Assembly (NCBI GenBank): GCA_016190055.1
Contig: JACPRH010000001.1
Coordinates: 1 to 42,716, forward strand
DNA length: 42,716 nucleotides
Direction: 5' to 3'
Source: Nitrososphaerota archaeon
GTDB lineage: Archaea > Thermoproteota > Nitrososphaeria > Nitrososphaerales > JACPRH01
Part shown: in pieces, positions 32,341 through 41,220 of the stretch
Numbering within the stretch: the first letter of the stretch is position 1
How the letters are laid out: each line of letters opens with the position of its first letter
Notes under the pieces: generated by a model
What the model saw: only the letters and a program-made list of their open reading frames with translations
Database searches by the model: none
What the model was told of the DNA's origin: nothing
Program-made: the position numbers and the translations under genes

Positions 32341-33513
32341 TCAGGTGGGTATTCCGGAAATACTGTGAATCTTTTGGAGAAGTGGGTCAAGTTTCTCTTG
32401 TCCTACAAGAGATTTGCTGATTATCTTTATTCCTTCGCTACGCTGCCCAAGCGAAAGATCCAGTGCTCGCTGAATCGTACCCTGCGCCCAAACATCCTTG
32501 TCGGTAACCATAGGCCAGAGACCGAAGCTCTTGATGACGCTTAACCCAACAATATCATTAGCCACCCTATCACCGCTAGCCACCACCAAGTTAGTGTCCC
32601 GAACCTCGCCAGTATCATCACCCTCCCCGTAGGACACGAGGCTCTTTGTCCCATCCATCACGATGAGATCAGGCTTCACCAACACATTCAGCTCAGCAAC
32701 CGCTTCCGACGGGTTCCCGCAGCTGTGAAAGACAGTGGTACTGGGGAGCCAAGAAGGATCAAGACGGCTTGACTTGTGAATCGCACCGACAAAGTTCTTC
32801 ATACTCATAGTAAATCCCGCGACGTTGTGGCTTTTAATGACTGGGAGATCAATTAGCCGCTCAGCCTCGTAAACCGGTTTTGAGATACGTGTCTCAGTCA
32901 ACCACTTGCCCCAAGGCATCGCCACCGTAACGTACTCCTGTTGATCCAGAAAGACCACCTCACCACCCGCCTCCTCAACAGCCTTCTGGATCCCTTGATC
33001 AGCCATAACTTGAGTAGTCTGATTATTGATGTTGGAGCAATCTCCCACTTTTACCTCCGCCGCACCCGCATCCACAAACATCTTCACAACCGCGCCAACA
33101 ACAAGCGGATTAGTAACAGCCGGCGGTGGACGATTACTATTAGTGTTAGGCTTCACAAACACCTTTCTGCCTTTAACATCAATCTTCTCAATCCCACCTA
33201 TCAGATCAACACTATTTTTCACCATCTCAGGGACATCCTCAGGCCTCCCACTCCCCTGAACAACACTAACGAAACTCTTACCGTTCTCCGTGTAAGGATT
33301 ATTGAACCTCAGCTTAACCTGAGTACTCGTAGTAGTGGTACTTGTTGTAGTAAGATGCTTAGTCACCACATCAGCAGAGGTGGTGCGAGTCCCATTCCCA
33401 ACCCCGCCCGGTTGCCCACCCAAATACAGCAACCCGCCAGTAGCGGAGAGCACAATCACAGCTCCACCCGCAGTTACAGCCAGATAGATCATTCTACGAC
33501 GTGAAACAGGCAT
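32341..33513 (-). CDS. Exported DUF362 protein
   Basis: The 390-residue protein starts with an RRR-containing signal (SRRRMIYLAVTAGGAVIVLSATGGLLYL) that could be Tat type or an anchor, then a Thr-rich linker (TTTSTTTTSTQV). The remainder matches DUF362: VFVKPNTNSNRPPPAVTNPLVVGAVVKMFVDAGAAEVKVGD, LIDLPVIKSHNVAGFTMSMKNFVGAIHK and LNVLVKPDLIVMDGTKSLVSYGE. The ferredoxin domain attached to many DUF362 proteins is absent. The biochemical role of the family is not established. A TATA-like element 28 bases upstream of the ATG suggests a leaderless transcript. It precedes aIF1A on the same strand with an 89-base gap. Confidence 0.83.
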   Translation of the reverse strand: MPVSRRRMIYLAVTAGGAVIVLSATGGLLYLGGQPGGVGNGTRTTSADVVTKHLTTTSTTTTSTQVKLRFNNPYTENGKSFVSVVQGSGRPEDVPEMVKNSVDLIGGIEKIDVKGRKVFVKPNTNSNRPPPAVTNPLVVGAVVKMFVDAGAAEVKVGDCSNINNQTTQVMADQGIQKAVEEAGGEVVFLDQQEYVTVAMPWGKWLTETRISKPVYEAERLIDLPVIKSHNVAGFTMSMKNFVGAIHKSSRLDPSWLPSTTVFHSCGNPSEAVAELNVLVKPDLIVMDGTKSLVSYGEGDDTGEVRDTNLVVASGDRVANDIVGLSVIKSFGLWPMVTDKDVWAQGTIQRALDLSLGQRSEGIKIISKSLVGQEKLDPLLQKIHSISGIPT

Positions 33514-33536
33514 CCGACCTCAACATGACGCCGCCC

Positions 33537-33546
33537 CATAAATACC
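33537..33546 (-). promoter_or_regulatory. TATA-like promoter of the DUF362 gene
   Basis: On the minus strand this reads GGTATTTATG, centred about 28 bases upstream of the ATG at 33513. Confidence 0.5.
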
Positions 33547-34006
33547 TTGAGTTACCTAATCCAACACCATTATCAGGACAGAACGCCAACCAAACGAAAA
33601 AACAAAAAATTTCCACCTACACTATCGCACCTAAGCAAAGACCACCTGTCCAGCCCTGCACAAACCCAACGAATCCAATACAATAAACAGCGCCCAGTTG
33701 CCAGCGTATGCAATTCTAACACACTTTTCAACCAAAAACTTCGGGGATAATCTTGCAGCCAGAATCAACGCTTTCAACAAGCGTTGCATGGCCATAGCTT
33801 CAATCCAAGCGGATCCATTAGAACAACAATTAGATTCTTACGCTCTTTTCATTGCTTTATAACCTTCCCCTAGGCCGAGGCAAGCCAGCGTAATAGTCTA
33901 CTTTGTGAAGCACTGCAAGTATTGCAGAGCAACAAGTATCTAACAGCAGGATAACAGAGCAACTGGTTGCATTAACAAGTTAATTTTAGTCCTGCGGTTT
34001 AGCACC
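33547..34006. other. 460-base gap with no visible feature
   Basis: This AT-rich region lies between the start of the DUF362 gene and the end of ilvD. Open frames in it have low-complexity Asn/Gln/Pro content and no family pattern. I see no RNA gene, repeat or clear hairpin. Confidence 0.5.
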
Positions 34007-35674
34007 TTATATTTTGAGGACTGCTCCGGAGTTTGCTGACGACACCATCTTCGCATACCTAGCCAAGTAACCTGTCTTGACCTTCGATTCTGGGGGTGTC
34101 CATTTTGCGCGGCGCGCATTCAACTCTTTATCGGTGAGCTTAACATTCAACGTCCTCTTCTCAAGATCTATCTGGATGATGTCGCCCTCTTCGAGCAAGC
34201 CTATTGGGCCGCCGTCCGCGGCTTCAGGTGAGATATGTCCGATCGCGATGCCTCTTGTGCCGCCTGAGAATCTTCCGTCGGTGATTAACGCGGTTGTTCG
34301 ACCGAGCCCCATGCCTACGAGAGCCGCTGTTGGAGCCAGCATCTCAGGCATCCCTGGGCCACCTCTAGGCCCTTCGTAACGAATCACCGTGACATCTCCA
34401 GGTTTCACCGCGCCCTGAAGAATCTTTTCACCAGCCTCCTCCTGTGATTCGAAGATATTGGCCGGGCCTTCATGGTGACGTATGTCAGGATCTACTGCAC
34501 CGATCTTCAGTAGCGCTCCATCAGGTGCGAGGTTACCGTAGAGCACCATTAAACCGCCGTATTGGCTGTAAGGATTCTCCAGCCGCCTAATCACCTCATC
34601 ATCCTCGATAGGGCTGTTCTCGATGTTCTCCCCTAGACTGCGGAGGGTCACAGTCTTCGCGTCGAGGTTAAGCACCCCGGGCCGCCGGCTGATCTCCTTC
34701 AAGATAGCAGAAACACCACCCGCCCGATCTATATCCTCCATATGCCACTTAGATGCGGGACTAACCTTGCAAAGATGAGGAACCTTCTCAGCCAACTCGT
34801 TAATCGTTGAAACGGAGTAGTCTACACCAGCCTCTGACGCAATCGCGAGCAGGTGAAGCACAGTGTTGGTGGAGCCGCCCATCGCGAGGTCAAGCGCCAT
34901 CGCATTATCCAGCGCCGCCGACGTAATTATCTCACGGGGCTTCAGATCCTTTTTGATTAACTGCATAATCTGCCGCCCAGCCTGCCGAGCCAACTCTTCA
35001 CGCTCAGGAGTTTTAGCTAGCGCAGTACCATTTCTTGGGAGAGCGATGCCAAGCGCTTCACAGAGGCAGTTCATCGAGTTGGCTGTGAAGAGACCGGCGC
35101 AAGATCCGCAGCCGGGGCAACCATACCGCTCTAGCTCCTCAAGATCTTCTTTACTGATACTTCCAGAGCGGTAAGCCCCAACACCCTCGTAAACCGAGAT
35201 GAAGTCGATTGCTCGGCCATCAGGTGTTTTTCCAGCCCGCATTGCGCCGCCGCTGACAAAAATCGTTGGAACATTAACGCGCAGCGCACCCATAATCATC
35301 CCCGGCACAATCTTATCGCAGTTAGGTATGCACACTAACCCATCAAGACTATGAGCCTGGATCATCGTTTCAACAGAGTCAGCGATGATTTCACGGCTGG
35401 GGAGCGAGTAGCGCATCCCCGAGTGACCCATAGTAATACCGTCATCTACACCTATAGTATTGAATTCGAAGGGGACACCACCGGCTTCACGGATAGCCTG
35501 CTTCACAATTTTACCGAACTCTTGCAGATGTACATGTCCCGGAATTATCTCAACGAAGGAGTTAGCTACACCTATGAATGGTTTCCCGAAATCCTCCTCG
35601 GTAAGACCGACAGCTCTCAGCAAGCTGCGTTGCGGCGCCTTTTCAACACCTTTCTTGATTGTATCGCTGCGCAT
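34007..35674 (-). CDS. ilvD: Dihydroxy-acid dehydratase
   Basis: The 555-residue protein has all IlvD features: [19 protein letters not shown] and [26 protein letters not shown] carry the iron-sulfur ligands, and [20 protein letters not shown] lies near the C terminus. It dehydrates 2,3-dihydroxy-isovalerate and its methylvalerate homologue to 2-oxo acids, supplying 2-oxoisovalerate for LeuA. It is not part of the ilv-leu operon 20 kb away. GGGTAGAAGAG before the ATG is a fair ribosome-binding site. The length is normal. Related sugar-acid dehydratases are an alternative but their signatures differ. Confidence 0.96.
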   Translation of the reverse strand: MRSDTIKKGVEKAPQRSLLRAVGLTEEDFGKPFIGVANSFVEIIPGHVHLQEFGKIVKQAIREAGGVPFEFNTIGVDDGITMGHSGMRYSLPSREIIADSVETMIQAHSLDGLVCIPNCDKIVPGMIMGALRVNVPTIFVSGGAMRAGKTPDGRAIDFISVYEGVGAYRSGSISKEDLEELERYGCPGCGSCAGLFTANSMNCLCEALGIALPRNGTALAKTPEREELARQAGRQIMQLIKKDLKPREIITSAALDNAMALDLAMGGSTNTVLHLLAIASEAGVDYSVSTINELAEKVPHLCKVSPASKWHMEDIDRAGGVSAILKEISRRPGVLNLDAKTVTLRSLGENIENSPIEDDEVIRRLENPYSQYGGLMVLYGNLAPDGALLKIGAVDPDIRHHEGPANIFESQEEAGEKILQGAVKPGDVTVIRYEGPRGGPGMPEMLAPTAALVGMGLGRTTALITDGRFSGGTRGIAIGHISPEAADGGPIGLLEEGDIIQIDLEKRTLNVKLTDKELNARRAKWTPPESKVKTGYLARYAKMVSSANSGAVLKI

Positions 35675-35760
35675 ACTCTTCTACCCGTCAGATTCGGTAA
35701 TTATGCTTTCTATTATGATTTAATTAACGCTCAGTTTTTGATAGATAAGACAGCAGCATA

Positions 35761-36660
35761 TCATTCTTCCTGTTCGCCGGACTTGACCTCCACAGTCAAC
35801 TGTCCAAGATTTGGCACGATCTCTTTGATTGCTGACTTGATGCTACGAATAATTCGCTCCGACTCCCGCACCGCTATTTCACCATTCACCTCAATATACA
35901 GATCACCAAAAATATACGGGCCGGAGTGCCTGAGCTTGACAGCGTCTACCCGCTTCACTCCGTTTATTCCCTCTGCCGTTGACCGGATAGCATCGATAAT
36001 ATCAACGCATTCACAGGCGTCCATCAAGACAAGCGCCGACTCGCGAACAGTTGTATAGGCAACCACAAAGACGAAGAAAGAGATGCCTATCCCAGCTAAC
36101 GCATCGGCCTGCGGAAAATACGTCGCCAAAAGAACGCCCATAAAGGCGAAGAATGAAGTGAACCCACTCTTCATTGTATTATATGCGTCAAGCCGCAACG
36201 CCGCGCTCATTTCATCCTCAGCAATCCGACGCTTTATGAAACCTAGGCTCCAACCTGCGACTGCAGCAACCGCTGCAATAAATAGCACCGAGAATGAATT
36301 CGTAATCTCCACCGGTCTCAAAAGGGCGAAATATGAACGAATGAGAATAACAATACCAACACCGACTAGAATAAAGGCTACAATGACAGCAGAGAAGGTC
36401 TCAACCCGAAAATAGCCGTAGTGAAACTTGCCATCAGGCGCTCGCCCAGACACCTTCAACCCAAGCCAAACTATCGTAGAAATTATACCGTCAGCGAATG
36501 TATGCGCGCCATCAGCCAAAACCGCTACACTACCCGAAAATATTGCCACCAATATCTCTATTAGACCAACACCTAGCAAGACAAATACAGAGACCTTCGA
36601 AACGATCTCTCCTTTGGGGAAACTTGATTTAACGCTCAACACATCGTGCTCAAGGCTCAA
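35761..36660 (-). CDS. Cation diffusion facilitator (metal exporter)
   Basis: The 299-residue protein has six membrane helices and a C-terminal cytoplasmic ferredoxin-like domain (DAIRSTAEGINGVKRVDAVKLRHSGPYIFGDLYIEVNGEI). The helix-2 metal site is present as HTFAD in ADGAHTFADGIIS. The helix-5 site differs from the usual HxxxD: the equivalent stretch is LDAYNTMKSGFTS, with Asp first, so metal choice (perhaps Mn, Fe or Co rather than Zn) cannot be assigned. It would export divalent metal using the proton gradient. The TTG start lies about 23 bases from a TATA-like AAGTATTAAA (minus strand), suggesting a leaderless transcript. It is a single gene. Confidence 0.88.
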   Translation of the reverse strand: MSLEHDVLSVKSSFPKGEIVSKVSVFVLLGVGLIEILVAIFSGSVAVLADGAHTFADGIISTIVWLGLKVSGRAPDGKFHYGYFRVETFSAVIVAFILVGVGIVILIRSYFALLRPVEITNSFSVLFIAAVAAVAGWSLGFIKRRIAEDEMSAALRLDAYNTMKSGFTSFFAFMGVLLATYFPQADALAGIGISFFVFVVAYTTVRESALVLMDACECVDIIDAIRSTAEGINGVKRVDAVKLRHSGPYIFGDLYIEVNGEIAVRESERIIRSIKSAIKEIVPNLGQLTVEVKSGEQEE

Positions 36661-36885
36661 CTATGTATGGAAACCATGTTTAATACTTACTCCAAACACT
36701 ATAACCTTGACGCTGCAACAACGACATATCGCTAACTAAACCACAAGAGCATTGCAAAACAATAGCGCAACAGAAAATGTGCACTCAACAATATACAAAC
36801 AACATATCTAATGTTCAACCAACCGTCAATGCTGCAGATGCAGTTAACAGACAGTAATCCAGAGATGCTTCCAGAACTAGAAGTA

Positions 36886-36894
36886 GATATATAC
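36886..36894 (+). promoter_or_regulatory. TATA-like promoter of the five-haem cytochrome gene
   Basis: GATATATAC is centred about 28 bases before the ATG at 36918, consistent with a leaderless transcript. Confidence 0.5.
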
Positions 36895-36917
36895 AGCTAG
36901 TTTAAACTATACGGAAG

Positions 36918-37385
36918 ATGGCGCGCAACCTAGCGGTAACAATCATCTTCACGATTGTACTCATCGTTGCATTAGCCGCAGTCACGCTCGCTATGGCAAC
37001 ATCAACATCTGTAGGCGGATCAACCTATAGTAATGATCCTAAGAGCTGCGCATCATGCCACAACGAGCAACCCTACGTTAATGGCCACATCAGCTCCCCT
37101 CACGGAGAGGCAAATGTCACTTGCATGGACTGCCACAAATATCCAAGCCCGATTACTGATGCTAACTGCTTAACCTGTCACGAAGATTATGATCGCTCGA
37201 ATAAAACCAGCTTCCCGTGGCTCTGGGTGGTCGAGGTACGCATCGTTGATGCCCACTCACACCAAGCACATATTCCTGCTAGATGCACCACCTGCCATCT
37301 CCAGCACAAGTTCGAGCTAGGTCTTCCAAGAGAAACTACTAAAAGCATCTGCAGCGACTGCCACAAACCATACGTCAAAAATTAG
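36918..37385 (+). CDS. Small five-haem cytochrome c with an N-terminal anchor
   Basis: The 155-residue protein begins with one membrane segment (AVTIIFTIVLIVALAAVTLAMA) and has five CXXCH motifs: CASCH, CMDCH, CLTCH, CTTCH and CSDCH. Several further histidines (VNGHISSPHGE, VDAHSHQAHIPARC, LQHKF) could be distal haem ligands. Size and layout recall NrfH/NapC-type quinol-oxidising anchors, though those usually have four haems, so the relationship is uncertain. It probably sits outside the membrane and moves electrons to or from it. It precedes an ABC exporter pair by 81 bases on the same strand. Confidence 0.87.
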   Translation: MARNLAVTIIFTIVLIVALAAVTLAMATSTSVGGSTYSNDPKSCASCHNEQPYVNGHISSPHGEANVTCMDCHKYPSPITDANCLTCHEDYDRSNKTSFPWLWVVEVRIVDAHSHQAHIPARCTTCHLQHKFELGLPRETTKSICSDCHKPYVKN

Positions 37386-37466
37386 TTGTTACATGTAAAA
37401 AAGTGGCCTCGACGGTGTTCATCTTATTAAAGACGAGTTACCTGTATTGTCAGGGAGCTTCGATTT

Positions 37467-38402
37467 ATGATTGAACTGAACGAAGTGACTAAAAAGTACG
37501 GAAAGTTCAACGCAGTAGATGATGTGAGCTTCAAAGTTGACAAAAACGAGCTAATCGCCCTGCTAGGCCCTAACGGCGCAGGAAAAACCACTATTTTGAA
37601 ATGCATAATCGGCTTAGTCGCCTTCAATGGAAGCATCACAGTCGACGGGTTAGATGTGAAGAAGAGCGGTGTAGATGTTAGGAGACGAGTAGCCTATCAT
37701 CCGCAGCATGTCTCGCTCTACAACCACATGAGCGTGGTAGACAACCTGAAGTTTTTCGCGGGGGTCAAACGGCTCGACGGAGAAACAATCAACAGAAGCC
37801 TTGAGGAGAACGGATTGAAAGATCATGCTAGCAAAAAAGTTTCAGAACTCTCCGAAGGGTTGAAGCAGAGGCTAATGCTCGCCACAACCCTTCTAGGGGA
37901 CAGCCCCATTATTCTCTTCGACGAGCCATCCGCTAACCTCGATATCAGAGGCGTACTCGCCTTCAAGGAAGTGGTTGACTCGCTTTCACGAAAAGGAAAG
38001 ACAATCATCCTATCCACACACCTCCTCAGCGACATTAACGAAATCGCTAACCGGATTATTGTGATGAATCAAGGAAGATTAGTCGCAGAAGGCTCCATCA
38101 GCGAAATAATGAGGAAGGTCGAGTTAAACACCCGCATACTCATAACTCTCGGCAAAAAAATCGAGAGTGAAGCAGTAAACAATGTTGAGGAGATGTTGAC
38201 AAAGGCTGGAGCCAAGACCGTCGACATCAAAGCCGACCGCATCATAGTCTCACTGGAAGTGCCCGACAAGATAGCGGTGCTTAGAGCACTAGATGAATCG
38301 GGCTTAATCATCAAAGACTTCAGAGTCTACGATCCAAGCTTAGAGGACGCCTTCCTCAAAATCACCGGTGACCAGCCGAAGCGAAGTAAAAAGGAGGTGT
38401 AA
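37467..38402 (+). CDS. ABC transporter ATP-binding protein
   Basis: The 311-residue ATPase has Walker A LLGPNGAGKTTI, Q-loop YHPQHVSLYNHM, signature LSEGLKQRLMLA (variant of LSGGQ), Walker B PIILFDEPSANLD and the H-loop ILSTHLL. The C-terminal ~80 residues form the extra domain common in exporters of the NosF/CcmA/drug-export type. It works with the ABC-2 permease encoded directly after it (start 7 bases after the stop). The substrate is unknown. The preceding multihaem cytochrome gene raises a possible link to redox-protein biogenesis, but that is only proximity. Confidence 0.92.
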   Translation: MIELNEVTKKYGKFNAVDDVSFKVDKNELIALLGPNGAGKTTILKCIIGLVAFNGSITVDGLDVKKSGVDVRRRVAYHPQHVSLYNHMSVVDNLKFFAGVKRLDGETINRSLEENGLKDHASKKVSELSEGLKQRLMLATTLLGDSPIILFDEPSANLDIRGVLAFKEVVDSLSRKGKTIILSTHLLSDINEIANRIIVMNQGRLVAEGSISEIMRKVELNTRILITLGKKIESEAVNNVEEMLTKAGAKTVDIKADRIIVSLEVPDKIAVLRALDESGLIIKDFRVYDPSLEDAFLKITGDQPKRSKKEV

Positions 38403-38409
38403 ACAGGTA

Positions 38410-39243
38410 ATGAGACTTCCACCGATTTTGATTATCGCCAAGAAGGAGTTCAAGGACTCCATTACCAACAGATGGTTTCTTGTCCTCTCAGCACTCTTCT
38501 TCCTCTTAGTGCTTCAGATACCCTACATATCCCTAGTTTTACTAGGACTCTTCCCCTACTCGAACATACCGGGTAAGATAGGAACGTTCCTGAGCGTCGC
38601 AACCTCGCTTGGTGCCTTAATCACAATCAGCATCGGCGCACTAAGCATCTCCGCTGAAAAGGAGCAGAGAACAATATCCTACCTGTTGTCACAACCCATT
38701 AGAAGAATCGATGTTCTCATCGGCAAATACATCGGATTATTCCTAACAATCTCGGTGATAATGATCATCGGCGTCGGACTAGCACTGCTGCCCTCATTCG
38801 GAGGCACGAACGTAGCGGAGATGGGAATGCACGACTTCTTCTACGGAGTTATAATACTTGTAGGAATGTCAGCAGTCATGCTTGCAATATCCTTCGCCAT
38901 ATCAGTAGTATCAGCCAGCCGAGTGATGGCCATATCGATAGCACTCTTCATCTGGCTCTTCATGACAGTAATCTACGACATAGGGCTACTCGGCATAACC
39001 TTCATAGCATCAGGTGAAAGCCAATCCTTCCTCTACTTCATACTTTTCAACCCGATAGAGACCACCCGCATCATCGCCTTCATCCTGATCCGGCCAGAAT
39101 TCTCACCCAGCATCTCCGAAAACTTCATGATACGCTACTTCGGCTTCAACGGATCCCTAGTGCCCCTCACAATATCAATGGGAGCTTGGTTCGCAGCAAC
39201 AATGGTGTTCTCGACAATAGAGTTCTACCTAAGAGACAATTAG
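38410..39243 (+). CDS. ABC-2 type permease (NosY-like)
   Basis: From ATG 38410 the protein is 277 residues. A GGAGGT sequence 11 bases upstream supports this start; an in-frame GTG at 38368 would overlap the ATPase. It opens with the family motif LIIAKKEFKDSITNRWFLVLSALFFLLV and has six predicted membrane helices, including LGALITISIGALSISAEKEQRTISYLLSQPI, the conserved cytoplasmic loop where the enzyme contacts the ATPase. This matches the NosY/YhhJ-like exporter permease group. The pair probably exports a small molecule, lipid or sulfur/metal species; NosD is missing, so the nitrous-oxide role is not supported. Confidence 0.88.
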   Translation: MRLPPILIIAKKEFKDSITNRWFLVLSALFFLLVLQIPYISLVLLGLFPYSNIPGKIGTFLSVATSLGALITISIGALSISAEKEQRTISYLLSQPIRRIDVLIGKYIGLFLTISVIMIIGVGLALLPSFGGTNVAEMGMHDFFYGVIILVGMSAVMLAISFAISVVSASRVMAISIALFIWLFMTVIYDIGLLGITFIASGESQSFLYFILFNPIETTRIIAFILIRPEFSPSISENFMIRYFGFNGSLVPLTISMGAWFAATMVFSTIEFYLRDN

Positions 39244-39318
39244 CTAACCGGCCCAGATAGACTGATGAACCTAGCGGCAAACGACTAGTTGCAAGGTAAC
39301 TGCCTAGCTAACTATATA

Positions 39319-40110
39319 CTAACTGTAGCGGGAGATAATACCACTTTTTAGAGTATCCACAGCTTTGACAGCAGGAGAGTTAGGCGCATAATCTAACGGG
39401 GCTATCCGTGACATATCGGCCTGCTCCATCGACTCATCATACGGGACAGATGCAATTATCGGCATCCCAGAACCGACAAGAGCCCGCTCAATCAAAGTCA
39501 AATCCTCGTCTCGCTTAACCTTGTTAGCTACAACTAGAACTGCCTTAACACCCAGATCCGTAGAGAGATCTTTGATACGCTTAGCCGTCTCAATCGACTG
39601 CATCCGAGGCTCAACCACGCAAAGCATCACATCAACACCTCGAACAGTTCCACGACCAAGATGCTCAAGCCCAGCCTCCATATCCATCACAACCGCCTCC
39701 TTCACCGAGACCAGAAGATGCCGCATCAAAGCCTTCGCCAACGCATTCGTTGGACACATGCAGCCTGAGCCTCCTGACCGAACAGTACCCATCACAAGCA
39801 ACCTAATGCCATCAGGCCCCGGGACACCGTACTTCTCAGCAATGTCGAAAACAGTCGGGGTCATGCTGAAGACCGCGCCTGAAGAACCTGGCCTCGCACC
39901 CGTGCGCTCCTCAATCAAGTCATGATCCTCCGAGAGAGGAACAATCTTGGCAGCAACATCAGCGGGCACCCCGATAGAATAGGCTAGGTTCATAGAAGGA
40001 TCAACATCGATCGCCAACACCTTGTAGCCGTCTCTGGCCAAGAGTCGGGCTAAGGTGCCTGAGATCAGAGTTTTACCTACCCCGCCTTTGCCTACGACGG
40101 CCAGCTTCAC
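39319..40110 (-). CDS. CooC-like nickel-insertion ATPase, second copy
   Basis: The 263-residue MinD/CooC-type ATPase has the deviant Walker A GKGGVGKTLISGTLARLL (Leu where a second Thr is usual), DVDPSMNLAYSIG, and the CXC nickel motif GSGCMCPTNALAKALM near residue 118. The DMEAGLEHLGRGT segment is typical of CooC. In characterised members, CXC binds nickel at the dimer interface and ATP hydrolysis drives insertion into carbon monoxide dehydrogenase. The GTG start lies two bases after the first CooC stop. The two copies share about the same layout but differ in many positions, so they may serve different CODH/ACS enzymes. Confidence 0.88.
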   Translation of the reverse strand: MKLAVVGKGGVGKTLISGTLARLLARDGYKVLAIDVDPSMNLAYSIGVPADVAAKIVPLSEDHDLIEERTGARPGSSGAVFSMTPTVFDIAEKYGVPGPDGIRLLVMGTVRSGGSGCMCPTNALAKALMRHLLVSVKEAVVMDMEAGLEHLGRGTVRGVDVMLCVVEPRMQSIETAKRIKDLSTDLGVKAVLVVANKVKRDEDLTLIERALVGSGMPIIASVPYDESMEQADMSRIAPLDYAPNSPAVKAVDTLKSGIISRYS

Positions 40111-40111
40111 G

Positions 40112-40891
40112 CTAAGGCTTCACCTTTTGAAACTGGGGAATCTCTAGCTTCTCCACCAGCGCCTTAACAGCCTTCAGAGCAGGGGAGTTGTTAGGCAGAT
40201 CTGGAATAGGTTTTCCAGCCAAGTCGTACTCCTGAACCGATGAGTCTTCAGGAATAACTGCGATGCACTTGAGCCCTGAAGCCGCCTCCAAATCCTTGAC
40301 CTTATCCATGAACTGCGGAGGAACCCGGTTTATCACTAGGAAGACCTTGTGTATACCCACGTTCAGCGACTTGATAAGATCACCAACTCGTTTAGCAGTC
40401 AGCACTCCCTTAGCCGTCGGATCAGTCACAACCAGAAGTATGTCTATATCGCGGGTTGTCCTTCGACTGAAATGCTCCAGCCCAGCCTCAGTATCCACAA
40501 CCATAAGCTGGTATCTCCCGGCGAGCTCATCCATAATTTTCCGGAGCAAATTGTTAACGTAGCAGTAGCACCCGGGGCCCTCTGCTCTACCCATAACTAG
40601 CAGATCGAAGCCGTCGAACTCCTCAACAGCGCTCTGAAACAGGTAGTTGAAGTACTCCTCTTTAGTCTGAGTCGGACCAAGCTTATCCCGGTTCTCCAAA
40701 AGCAGCTCGCGCGCACGCCCTACTGAGAGCTCAGCCTTGACACCTAACGCCTCGTTCAGATTCGAATTAGGATCCGCATCCACCGCCAGTATCGGATTAC
40801 CGTTATAGTTCTTGAGAAGAGAAACCAGTAGCGCCGATATAGTGGTCTTACCGGTGCCTCCTTTACCTGAAACAGCAATGCTAAATGTCAA
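40112..40891 (-). CDS. CooC-like nickel-insertion ATPase, first copy
   Basis: The 259-residue protein has the deviant Walker A SGKGGTGKTTISALLVSLL, DADPNSNLNEALG and the CXC motif GPGCYCYVNNLLRK. VDTEAGLEHFSRRTT is the switch II region of CooC. It is expected to deliver nickel to the C-cluster of carbon monoxide dehydrogenase or acetyl-CoA synthase. It lies between cooT (49-base gap upstream) and a second CooC gene. No cdhA/cooS or other CODH gene is in the window, so the target is presumably elsewhere. Confidence 0.9.
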   Translation of the reverse strand: MTFSIAVSGKGGTGKTTISALLVSLLKNYNGNPILAVDADPNSNLNEALGVKAELSVGRARELLLENRDKLGPTQTKEEYFNYLFQSAVEEFDGFDLLVMGRAEGPGCYCYVNNLLRKIMDELAGRYQLMVVDTEAGLEHFSRRTTRDIDILLVVTDPTAKGVLTAKRVGDLIKSLNVGIHKVFLVINRVPPQFMDKVKDLEAASGLKCIAVIPEDSSVQEYDLAGKPIPDLPNNSPALKAVKALVEKLEIPQFQKVKP

Positions 40892-40940
40892 ATCCGTCTA
40901 ATCCTCCTCTGGCGAAATACTGAGATTATCTATCTGTTAG

Positions 40941-41171
40941 TCACCTAATACTTTTGCCAACGCTCTCGCGCAGCGCCGCGGTCTCTGCGAGAATCAGCCG
41001 CTCAGCCTCCACATCAACCTCGAGGACAGCAGCATTCTCAACTTTAACAGAGTTACCCAGCACATCTTTCAGAATAATCGAGCTGCCTTCAGCTTTGGCG
41101 TACACGATGTCCTCCGCCACAACCTCTACGTTACCGCGCCTCTTCTTGACGAAGACCTTGAACTCGCACAT
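40941..41171 (-). CDS. CooT-like nickel-binding protein
   Basis: From ATG 41171 the protein is 76 residues and starts MCEFKVFVKKRRGNVEVVAEDIVYAKAEGSSIILKDVLGN. The Cys directly after the initiator Met is the nickel ligand of R. rubrum CooT. The small beta-barrel pattern and EDI, ILKDVLGN elements fit the CooT family (PF10133). A longer reading frame reaching 41285 would overlap the divergent permease gene and hide the Cys, so it is rejected. A TATA-like element at about 41208-41217 (minus) would give a short leader. It leads the cooT-cooC-cooC operon. Confidence 0.82.
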   Translation of the reverse strand: MCEFKVFVKKRRGNVEVVAEDIVYAKAEGSSIILKDVLGNSVKVENAAVLEVDVEAERLILAETAALRESVGKSIR

Positions 41172-41220
41172 TACAGATACACCTACAAACAGCTTCGATA
41201 AACTTGAAATATTTATAGAT

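Noticed and set aside
33501-33750. Two overlapping plus-strand frames rich in Pro, Gln, Thr and Asn.
   Set aside because: They lie opposite the DUF362 promoter, have no hydrophobic core pattern and no start signal.
40954-41220. N-terminal extension of the MalF-type permease back to 40954.
   Set aside because: This part is antisense to cooT and is Ser/Thr-rich without MalF features.
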